Assembly (NCBI GenBank): GCA_016937775.1
Contig: JAFGVX010000074.1
Span: forward strand, 1-42,159
Source of the DNA: Campylobacterales bacterium
Lineage (GTDB): Bacteria; Campylobacterota; Campylobacteria; Campylobacterales; Sulfurovaceae
Length of the DNA stretch: 42,159 nt
Direction: 5' to 3'
In this document: positions 34,165 to 41,208 of the stretch, in pieces
How positions within the stretch are numbered: the first letter of the stretch is position 1
How the letters are laid out: each line of letters opens with the position of its first letter
Program-made: the position numbers and the translations under genes
Notes under the pieces: model-generated
What the model was told of the DNA's origin: nothing
What the model saw: only the letters and a program-made list of their open reading frames with translations
The model's database searches: none

Positions 34165-35681
34165 ACTAATTCTCCTTGAAGCAGTCTTCTTTTGATGGTG
34201 TCTATATCGTTATCTAGCCTTCTATCTTCCAAGAGTGGCTCAGAGGTTTCTCTTATCTTTGTATAAAGTGTTTTAGTAAAAGGTGAGAAATTATCTACTC
34301 CTTTGATATCCACAGCTTGTGTGATACCTAACATCGCAATAGAGAGCATAGAAGCAAACTCATCTATACCGCCCTTGAGACCCAATGCCCCGGTCGTGCC
34401 CATACTTACTTTATCTTGATTCATCGATTCTGTCGATCTCGAAAATGCACTTGAGGGTAGCATCCGCATTAGTACATCCGCACTCAATGAACTTAAAGAT
34501 ATCTGCATCGCTTTGAAGCCATGATGGTATGATTTATCTGAGAGTTTGAGATTTTCCCCCAAACCTCTGTTAAACTTATCATCAACTAAGAGTGCAAACT
34601 GTTTGTCAAGAAGATCAGCCATATTAGCAAGACAAATTTTAAGTGTATCGGCAGCGTGCGCCATATATCCGCCATAAAAGTTACAGCCCGTATATATGAT
34701 ATTTTCTTCACAATTTATCAGTGGATTATCACTTACAGAGTTAATCTCTGTTTCTATCCATTTTTTTGCCAATTCTAAATTGTCCCATGCGACACCAAGT
34801 ATCTGCGGGATGCATCGTATGGAGTATCTATCTTGTATATTGTGATTTTCGCTGTCAAAAAAGTTTTTATATCTGCTGAGTCTATTGTGTACCAGTGTTG
34901 CGCCTTCTAATTTCTTTTTGAGGTTTCTTGCACACTGTATTTGTCCGCTAAAAGGTTTAATTGCATGCACAAAAGGTTCGATAGCTGTTGTATCTGCCTC
35001 CATTGCTTCAAAAAGTCCTGCGCAAAAACTCTCAAAACTTAAAAGTAGTCTTTCAAAATATTTTATTTGTGCTACCAAAATACCCGTCATCACAGAAGTG
35101 CCGTTCATGATTGCCAAAGCTTCTTTCGGTTTAAATACGTAAGGTTTTAGTCCACACATTTCAAGTGCTTCTATGGAAGGTGTAAGCTTACCTTTAAAGA
35201 GTACTTCTCTTTCTCCTGCGAGAGTTGCGGCTATATATGATAACGGCGTGAGATCACCGCTTGCACCGACTGATCCTTTAGACGGAATAGCAGGGTAGAT
35301 ACCGTTTTCGATAAGTGCCACAATCGCTTCAAGTAACTCCATACTTACCCCGGAGTGTCCTTTAGAGATGCTGATAAGTCTTATAATCATCGTATAAAGT
35401 ATCTCTTCGCTTGAGAGTATATCGCCTATGCCACAACCGTGAAATCTATAGAGATTTACTTGTAAAATGTCGGCATCATTACATACAAGGTAATTTTTGC
35501 CTGAATCTCCATATCCTGTTGTCACTCCATAGATTGGATTTCCTTCTTCTATCTCTTTAAGTAGGAGTGCTTGAGCCGATCTAATCTTTTGAGTAAAAGC
35601 ATTATCTTTACTAAGCTTTATCTTTTGTGCTGATACTACTTGCTCAAAGGGTATATGATCACCTCTAATTTCTAAAGTCAT
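34161..35681 (-). CDS. Aromatic amino acid ammonia-lyase (MIO family)
   Basis: The enzyme (506 residues) eliminates ammonia from an aromatic amino acid with a self-made MIO cofactor. The MIO triplet A140-S141-G142 sits in GSVGASGDLTPLS, and the lid Tyr is Y51 in YGVTTGYGDSG. The selectivity segment reads NLYRFHG (76-82): F80-H81 where His lyases have Ser-His and Tyr lyases His-Leu, so substrate is unclear. In this setting cinnamate or 4-coumarate as the polyene starter is more likely than histidine breakdown, since no hutU, hutI or hutG is present. It overlaps its two neighbours by 4 bases each. Confidence 0.87.
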   Translation of the reverse strand: MTLEIRGDHIPFEQVVSAQKIKLSKDNAFTQKIRSAQALLLKEIEEGNPIYGVTTGYGDSGKNYLVCNDADILQVNLYRFHGCGIGDILSSEEILYTMIIRLISISKGHSGVSMELLEAIVALIENGIYPAIPSKGSVGASGDLTPLSYIAATLAGEREVLFKGKLTPSIEALEMCGLKPYVFKPKEALAIMNGTSVMTGILVAQIKYFERLLLSFESFCAGLFEAMEADTTAIEPFVHAIKPFSGQIQCARNLKKKLEGATLVHNRLSRYKNFFDSENHNIQDRYSIRCIPQILGVAWDNLELAKKWIETEINSVSDNPLINCEENIIYTGCNFYGGYMAHAADTLKICLANMADLLDKQFALLVDDKFNRGLGENLKLSDKSYHHGFKAMQISLSSLSADVLMRMLPSSAFSRSTESMNQDKVSMGTTGALGLKGGIDEFASMLSIAMLGITQAVDIKGVDNFSPFTKTLYTKIRETSEPLLEDRRLDNDIDTIKRRLLQGELV

Positions 35682-36406
35682 GCGCTGTGTTCCTTTGTAG
35701 TGTGTTGTTTATAAAAACCTTTTAGTAAAAAAATGCGTTTGATAACCAATATGGTATGTAAAATAATCATACGAAAATTATCTCTGAGCTTATCAAAGTG
35801 GGTAACTCTATCTTTTCCATAGACAGTTTTTATGAGTACCTCTTTTATCTTGCCACCTTTCCATAAAAAGTTTACTAAATTTTCTATCTCAAATTCATAT
35901 CTTGATGCTGTAGAATTATAGTATAAAAAATTTATAGGATAGAGTCTAAATCCCGTTTGCGTATCTTTTACCCATATACCTGTTTCTACCCATACCCAAA
36001 AATTACCTATTAATCTGCCGATAGAAGATGATTTTGGAGGATTGCAATTATCAAAGTCTCTCACTCCTATTATCATCTGCTTATCATCTGCTTTAAAAGC
36101 GTCTAGAAATTTTGGAATATCTTCCGCAAAATGTTGTCCGTCTCCATCCATTGTCAAGCAAAACTTATAACCCCGCTCATATGCTTTTTTTGCGCCACTA
36201 CGTAAAGCAATACCTTTACCTAGGTTTGTCTTATGGCGTATGATATCTATCTTGTGAGTGTCTATAATGGTATCAAGAGGCGTATCTGAACCATCATCAA
36301 TAACGATTAAAGGAATGTTATGATGCAATACTTCCAATGTAACGTTTTGTATGCTTTTTGGATTATTGTAAACAGGGATGAGTATGCATAAATTATCTAA
36401 CTTCAA
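35678..36406 (-). CDS. Family 2 glycosyltransferase (DPM-synthase-like)
   Basis: This GT-A fold transferase (242 residues) has LIPVYNNPKSI, DDGSD and the DGDGQH motif (about 106-111), and lacks membrane helices except a hydrophobic stretch near residue 210. It resembles dolichol-phosphate mannosyltransferase-like enzymes, which put a sugar on a lipid phosphate. It is the second gene of the 36713-to-30761 operon, overlapping the dehydratase by 14 bases and the ammonia-lyase by 4. Aryl polyene clusters commonly contain one glycosyltransferase; sugar and acceptor are unknown. Confidence 0.85.
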   Translation of the reverse strand: MKLDNLCILIPVYNNPKSIQNVTLEVLHHNIPLIVIDDGSDTPLDTIIDTHKIDIIRHKTNLGKGIALRSGAKKAYERGYKFCLTMDGDGQHFAEDIPKFLDAFKADDKQMIIGVRDFDNCNPPKSSSIGRLIGNFWVWVETGIWVKDTQTGFRLYPINFLYYNSTASRYEFEIENLVNFLWKGGKIKEVLIKTVYGKDRVTHFDKLRDNFRMIILHTILVIKRIFLLKGFYKQHTTKEHSA

Positions 36407-36713
36407 GACTCATCTCACTTACTGTTTTTTCGTTTTTTTGGATTTTTGCATTTAACTTTGAGGCATCCTCTTTGATAATAAAGGTTATTATATCAAGGGG
36501 TTTGATGACATCTTTAAATTTTGTTTTTTTGATCTGTACAATCTCTTTTTTTATAAGTTCTTGGAGGATATCGAGTTGTGAAAAAGCAGGCAATATAGGG
36601 TTATTTTCAAAATGTGCTTGAAATAGGGGGTGTGATGCGTCTGCTAGCTGTATGTGGAAATGATTGGCACTTTTATCTAGTATCGTATATAGATTATGCG
36701 TAAATTGATTCAT
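36393..36713 (-). CDS. Hotdog-fold dehydratase (ApeI-like)
   Basis: The 106-residue protein has the FabZ-type active-site helix HFENNPILPAFSQLDIL, with H34 and, 14 residues on, D48 at the place of the catalytic acid; HPLFQ precedes it. It is short for FabZ (about 145) but normal for the ApeI-like dehydratases, which pair with a second hotdog protein. The partner here is most likely the + strand gene at 17480-17839. It is the first gene of its operon, with a -10 at 36744-36749 and a G-rich ribosome site (GGCAGGGG) before the ATG. Confidence 0.8.
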   Translation of the reverse strand: MNQFTHNLYTILDKSANHFHIQLADASHPLFQAHFENNPILPAFSQLDILQELIKKEIVQIKKTKFKDVIKPLDIITFIIKEDASKLNAKIQKNEKTVSEMSLEVR

Positions 36714-36743
36714 AAAAGAAAAACCCCTGCCTTTTAAAAGTGA

Positions 36744-36749
36744 ATTATA
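36744..36749 (-). promoter_or_regulatory. -10 box (TATAAT) of the 36713-to-30761 operon
   Basis: Minus-strand TATAAT, 30 bases upstream of the ApeI-like ATG, in the 62-base spacer after the sensor kinase stop. No terminator hairpin is visible between, so read-through from the kinase genes is possible. Confidence 0.5.
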
Positions 36750-36775
36750 ATAGCTAAAATATAATTATTTTATAA

Positions 36776-38020
36776 TTAATGTCTTTTAGGTTTTCTTTTT
36801 GCTTTTTTGCTTTTGATTTTAAATGTATTTTCGCCGTTTTTGTAAATATAGCTGAGTGTAAATCCAAGCTTTTCCAAGATACTATCGACAATATAAAGTC
36901 CCAACCCAAAGCCACTACTTCGTTTTTCTTCTTGTGAAAAAGGCTCAATATAAAATGAGAGTGGATGTTTGAGTTCATTGCCTTTCGAGATAACTTCTAT
37001 AATGCTGTCTCTTGCCGTAATTCTTACATTTTTATCCGGGCTATATTTGATACCGTTATCAAGAAGATTTTTCAGTGCAAGCGCTAGGAGTTTCACATCG
37101 GTAGTAATCTCAAAATCTTCAAAATCCATTTCAATGCGTTTTTTATCTATCATTAAAAGCTCTTGTGCTTTTTCTACAATTTGAGAAAAAGAGGTTTTTT
37201 CTATATTGGGAGTGAAGTTTTGGGTTGCAACTCTTTCTACTTCTGCGAGCTCATTTATAAGTTCATTCATTCTATCAAATGCTCTTATGAGTATCTTTTT
37301 TGTTGCCTCATCATCTATGGATTCTACAACAATTCTTCCTTTGGTTATCGGGGTTTTAAGTTCATGCATTATGTTTCTCATAAAGAGGTTTTTCGAGGCG
37401 ATGAGTCTATTGATATGTAAGATAGCGTGATCAAAACTTTTAGCGATCTTACCTATCTCATCATTGTAAATATAGTCGATCCTGCTTTGTATATCCCCTG
37501 CGGCAAATCGCTCTATCTGTTTATGTAGTTTTTTGAGTGGATGAAGTTTTTTAAGAATCGCAAGATACAAAAGCACAAGAAGAATGATGAGAAATGCACC
37601 GATACCTATGGCGATTTGTATCGTATAGTTTTTAGGGCGATTGTCTTGGAGCATAAGATTGTATCCAAGTCTTTGCACATAGATATAGTGTGCTTTTGGT
37701 GTTTCAAATACTCTGACTTGACCGAACATCGATTGTCCACCGAATATTGTTTGACCCTCATTTTCTATCTCTTCTTTCACCTTTTCGACAGAGACAGGCT
37801 TAACATAGAAATCTTTATAGAATTTTTGGAGCTGTTCTTCCGTGGGATTAAGTTGTACGTTTGAGAGAAAGGCATCTGCTATGAGCTTGTAATGACTGAC
37901 TTCATCAATCTTGTATTTATCGTTGTTCCACGAGATAAAAAAATAGATCGTCAAAGTAAGTATGACAATCGCCAAAGAGAAGAGTAGGTGGATAAAAGTT
38001 CCAACAGATAAGTTTTTCAT
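36776..38020 (-). CDS. Sensor histidine kinase (ArsS-like)
   Basis: This inner-membrane histidine kinase (414 residues) has two membrane helices (about 10-30 and 134-156), a periplasmic sensor of about 100 residues, a HAMP region, the phospho-acceptor H219 in MHELKTPITKGRIV, and an ATPase domain with GFGLGLYIV. The text around the His is characteristic of ArsS-type kinases of Campylobacterota (acid response in Helicobacter), but the signal sensed here is unknown. It overlaps the response regulator by 4 bases. Downstream, 62 bases separate it from the pigment operon, so co-regulation is possible but not shown. Confidence 0.87.
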   Translation of the reverse strand: MKNLSVGTFIHLLFSLAIVILTLTIYFFISWNNDKYKIDEVSHYKLIADAFLSNVQLNPTEEQLQKFYKDFYVKPVSVEKVKEEIENEGQTIFGGQSMFGQVRVFETPKAHYIYVQRLGYNLMLQDNRPKNYTIQIAIGIGAFLIILLVLLYLAILKKLHPLKKLHKQIERFAAGDIQSRIDYIYNDEIGKIAKSFDHAILHINRLIASKNLFMRNIMHELKTPITKGRIVVESIDDEATKKILIRAFDRMNELINELAEVERVATQNFTPNIEKTSFSQIVEKAQELLMIDKKRIEMDFEDFEITTDVKLLALALKNLLDNGIKYSPDKNVRITARDSIIEVISKGNELKHPLSFYIEPFSQEEKRSSGFGLGLYIVDSILEKLGFTLSYIYKNGENTFKIKSKKAKRKPKRH

Positions 38021-38703
38021 ACTCTGTCTGTCAACATATAGCCTACACCGCGAATCGGTTTGATATAACTCTTTTCACTATCGATCTTTGCAAGCTTATG
38101 TCTGATTCTCGATATCATTACATCTATGTTCTTGATAGAACTTTCATCATCTATGTGATCGCTGTCATAGATAAGTTGTTCTCTTGAAATGGAGCCGTTT
38201 TTGTGGTTTATGAGTGTCGAGAGAATATCAAATTCTGCTGCTGTGAGCTCTAGCATATGTCCTTTAAAAATGATAGCATTTGCCGCTTTATCAATCTCAA
38301 AGAGCTGCTCCTCTTTTTTCGCTGCCTCTTCACTAGCATTAGTGCGCCTTAAAATCGTTTTTATACGTGTTACAAGCTCTCTAGGATCGTACGGTTTTGG
38401 CATATAATCATCGGCACCTCTCTCTAATCCTATGACCTTATCGGTGATGTCATCACGCGCAGAGGAGATGATGATAGGGATGTTGCCAGTCGCTCTTATC
38501 TTCGGAATCACCTCCAGCCCATCCATTCCCGGAAGAGTAAGATCAAGAATAACAAGATCAAACGAATATTGATTTAAGAGTGAGAGCCCCATATAAGGAT
38601 CCTCAGCTCCTATAACTTCCATATCGTGTTTTGTTAAAAAGTTTGTAAGTATAAGTGCTAGTTCAGAGTCATCTTCTATAAGTAATATGCGAATTATGGT
38701 CAA
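38017..38703 (-). CDS. OmpR-family response regulator
   Basis: The 228-residue regulator has a receiver domain with D11/D12, phospho-acceptor D54 in VILDLTLPG, and K in the PKPYDPREL loop, then a winged-helix DNA-binding domain from about residue 130. It is encoded directly upstream of its kinase (4-base overlap) and 7 bases after the htrA-like gene. Its targets may include the neighbouring protease gene. Confidence 0.92.
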   Translation of the reverse strand: MTIIRILLIEDDSELALILTNFLTKHDMEVIGAEDPYMGLSLLNQYSFDLVILDLTLPGMDGLEVIPKIRATGNIPIIISSARDDITDKVIGLERGADDYMPKPYDPRELVTRIKTILRRTNASEEAAKKEEQLFEIDKAANAIIFKGHMLELTAAEFDILSTLINHKNGSISREQLIYDSDHIDDESSIKNIDVMISRIRHKLAKIDSEKSYIKPIRGVGYMLTDRV

Positions 38704-38710
38704 TCCTTTT

Positions 38711-40114
38711 TTATCTAATAACCAACAGAATGATCATTCCATAACGGTTTATATAGACTCTTTTTGCACCTTTTGGACTGTTTTTGAGGTATCTGCGAAG
38801 ATGCTCTATGGAGCCAATTGGTGAATTTTCTACTTGTATGATAACATCTCCTACTTGAAAACCTTCTTTTTGCGCTTTACTATTTGATTCGATCGTGGTA
38901 ATGGCAACTCCATCGGAGTTTATGGGCAGTCTTAGTTCTTTGGCAATTTGTGGAGTGATGTCGGCAAGCTCGGCACCTTCAAGCAGTTTTGATGATTTAC
39001 CTGTGATAACGGCATTTTGTTGATCGCCAAGTTTGAGTGATATGAAATGTATATCTTTGTCCCGCTCAAGTTTAATCTTTATGGTCTCATTTGGATTTTT
39101 ATCGCCGATTATTCTTGAAAGTTCTTGTGGTGAATTGATCTCTTCGTCATCAACATTTAAGATAAGATCACCTCTTTTTATACCTGCTTTTTCAGCGGCG
39201 CTTTTTTCTTGGACATTGGTGATGACGGCACCTCTTTTGCTTTTATAGAGGCTCCTGAGATCTTTTGTCAACTCTGAGATATTTACACCCATATAGCCTC
39301 TACTGACTTTGCCGTTTTTGGCAAGTTGGGTGATGACATTTTTAACCATATCTACAGGGATAGCAAACCCGATGCCGTGATTGCCACCTGAGCGAGAGAG
39401 GATAGCAGTGTTGATTCCTATAAGTGCACCTCTACTATCTATAAGCGCACCTCCTGAGTTACCCGGATTGATGGAGGCATCTGTTTGGATGAAATTTTCG
39501 TATCTATTGATGCCTACAGCATCTTTCCCGAGTGCCGAGACAATCCCTTGTGTGACACTTTCGCCGACTCCAAAAGGATTACCTATAGCAAAGACGACAT
39601 CGCCGATTTTTATATCTTTTGTGTCTCCAAACGCTACAGGATGGAGCTCTTTAGCTTCTATCTTGATGAGTGCTATATCGCTATCTTTATCGGAGCCTAT
39701 GAGTTTCGCTTTATGCTCCACATCACTTCCACTGAGTGTTACGCTTATCTCATCGGCACCGTCAATCACATGATAATTGGTCACGATGTAGCCGTCTTCG
39801 GTGATGATAACGCCTGAACCTAAAGTTCTCTGTGTTCTATCTTGCGGCACTCTTCCTTGGTAATTTCTTCCGAAAAATTGTTCAAAGAAAGGGTCATTGA
39901 AAATATTTGGTCGATTGCCCATCTTTACATTTGTCTTTGTGGAGATGTTGACAACGGCGTCTATTCCATTTTTTAAAATAGGCGCAAAGGAGAGAATCTC
40001 ATCATCATCTTGAGGTAAGATGCGATCGGGATTTTTTGGCGCCTCTTTAAACTCTATGTTCGCCGCATTGAGACCTATAAAAAGAATAAGGGGTATGAGA
40101 AGTATCTTTTTCAT
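38711..40114 (-). CDS. htrA: HtrA/DegP-type periplasmic serine protease
   Basis: The protein (467 residues) is a Do-family protease-chaperone of the periplasm. A signal peptide (about 1-18) is followed by the trypsin-like domain with H115 (TNYHVID), D146 (DSDIAL) and S220 (NPGNSGGAL). Two PDZ domains cover about 260-360 and 380-467. The order in the genome, protease then regulator then kinase, fits an envelope stress unit. Its promoter is the minus-strand TATAAT at 40144-40149. Confidence 0.94.
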   Translation of the reverse strand: MKKILLIPLILFIGLNAANIEFKEAPKNPDRILPQDDDEILSFAPILKNGIDAVVNISTKTNVKMGNRPNIFNDPFFEQFFGRNYQGRVPQDRTQRTLGSGVIITEDGYIVTNYHVIDGADEISVTLSGSDVEHKAKLIGSDKDSDIALIKIEAKELHPVAFGDTKDIKIGDVVFAIGNPFGVGESVTQGIVSALGKDAVGINRYENFIQTDASINPGNSGGALIDSRGALIGINTAILSRSGGNHGIGFAIPVDMVKNVITQLAKNGKVSRGYMGVNISELTKDLRSLYKSKRGAVITNVQEKSAAEKAGIKRGDLILNVDDEEINSPQELSRIIGDKNPNETIKIKLERDKDIHFISLKLGDQQNAVITGKSSKLLEGAELADITPQIAKELRLPINSDGVAITTIESNSKAQKEGFQVGDVIIQVENSPIGSIEHLRRYLKNSPKGAKRVYINRYGMIILLVIR

Positions 40115-40143
40115 AATGATAGCCTTTTGTTTTTTTATGGTTG

Positions 40144-40149
40144 ATTATA
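40144..40149 (-). promoter_or_regulatory. -10 box (TATAAT) of htrA
   Basis: Minus-strand TATAAT, 29 bases upstream of the htrA ATG. An AAAAGG ribosome site is seen near the start. No -35 box is obvious. Confidence 0.45.
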
Positions 40150-40241
40150 AAAAAGGAGGGTAAATTGAATGTAAATAGCATTGAGTTGTTTTTCTCTGTG
40201 TACTAAGTGGGTAATAATCCGTAATTTGTGAGTGTTAAATA

Positions 40242-40679
40242 TTAAACCTTCAGTGATTTTCTATAAAGAAATGCAGCGATGGCTAAAAACACTAAAGACA
40301 CTAAGATGCCAAAAGGCAGATTGTATGCCAAAATTTCTCCTTGAAACATTTCTTTATTTTCGGCTAACTCCAAATCTAAGTTTTGCATATCTTTCATGAT
40401 GAAGTAGTTGTTAAGTGTTCCAATGAGCATAAGCCCAACAGCTATAAAGAGTGTGATAGCTGTTGGTTTTTGCCAATTTTTCGAGGGGTAGATCCAAGAG
40501 GCTAAAGCAAAAAAGAGTATAGATATAGTTGTTAATATGGCTATGACAATTAATTTGGTATTCATTCCATCACTATCGTGAGCAATATCTTGAAATGAGC
40601 CAAATACTATTCCTGCTACAAAAATCCCGGCAAAGACATAAATAACTATAGAAAAAAACTTACGCATTTTCTCTTTCAA
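40242..40679 (-). CDS. Membrane protein of unknown function (4 helices)
   Basis: I do not recognise a family. The 145 residues have four hydrophobic helices (about 8-28, 42-64, 72-92, 119-139), a short charged start and a DLELAENKEMF loop facing one side. The ATG overlaps the 3' end of the similar-sized membrane gene upstream by 20 bases, so the two are made together and may form one complex. Confidence 0.7.
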   Translation of the reverse strand: MKEKMRKFFSIVIYVFAGIFVAGIVFGSFQDIAHDSDGMNTKLIVIAILTTISILFFALASWIYPSKNWQKPTAITLFIAVGLMLIGTLNNYFIMKDMQNLDLELAENKEMFQGEILAYNLPFGILVSLVFLAIAAFLYRKSLKV

Positions 40680-41061
40680 AATATCTATTGATATTTGGAA
40701 GGTAGAGTAGCCCTAATATAATTATGGTAATCAAAATAGTTACCATGAGTGATTGTTTCATATTTGAAGCTGCGAAACTGACAATCAAAGCAAGAACGGA
40801 ATAAGCTACATAAAAAGTTCTTGCAATTTTCATGCCTTTAAGCATGCCGATAGCTGCTACCAATCCAACAATCGAACCAAGTACTATCATGGCATATTGT
40901 ACCGATATTGAAAGTTGGCTTGCTTTCTCCATTACATCCATTGCGAGCGGATTGTTCATCACTCCATAAATCGAAAGAGGAGCCAATATTGCACCAATGA
41001 TGATTAATATGCAAATAATAGTAAGTAGTATGGGTCGTTTATTCTCTACAGTTTCTTCCAT
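40660..41061 (-). CDS. Membrane protein of unknown function (4 helices)
   Basis: The 133-residue protein has four helices (about 10-30, 52-74, 83-100, 103-122). No domain is recognised. An AAAGGAAC ribosome site precedes the ATG. It forms a two-gene unit with the membrane protein behind it (20-base overlap). Both proteins lack signal-peptide cleavage sites. Confidence 0.7.
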   Translation of the reverse strand: MEETVENKRPILLTIICILIIIGAILAPLSIYGVMNNPLAMDVMEKASQLSISVQYAMIVLGSIVGLVAAIGMLKGMKIARTFYVAYSVLALIVSFAASNMKQSLMVTILITIIILGLLYLPNINRYFERENA

Positions 41062-41094
41062 AAAGTTCCTTTAATCAAAAATAATAATGACAAA

Positions 41095-41100
41095 AGTATA
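41095..41100 (-). promoter_or_regulatory. -10 candidate (TATACT) of the two-gene membrane unit
   Basis: Minus-strand TATACT, 33 bases before the ATG at 41061, in the 147-base divergent spacer. Confidence 0.4.
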
Positions 41101-41164
41101 CCAAAAAAGACTAAGAATTGCAGGTTTGGCATAGCGTACCCCTTATATCTTAAATGATTTTATA

Positions 41165-41170
41165 TATAAT
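41165..41170 (+). promoter_or_regulatory. -10 box (TATAAT) of the edge gene
   Basis: TATAAT in TATATATAAT, 38 bases before the ATG at 41209; an AAGGA ribosome site lies at about 41199-41203. Confidence 0.5.
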
Positions 41171-41208
41171 GGGCATCAATAAAAAGTGAGACTCAATGAA
41201 GGATAAGT

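Noticed and set aside
34161-35681. Histidine ammonia-lyase for histidine breakdown
   Set aside because: No other hut gene is present, the gene is coupled to a ketoreductase and a glycosyltransferase, and the selectivity pair is not Ser-His.
36750-36780. AT-rich palindrome-like run as a terminator of the kinase gene
   Set aside because: ATAATTATTTTATAATTAT can pair with itself, but the stem has no G or C and no clear T tract on the minus strand after it.
36754-36978. Small minus-strand frame over the end of the sensor kinase gene
   Set aside because: It overlaps the kinase ATPase domain in another frame and has no ribosome site or family pattern.
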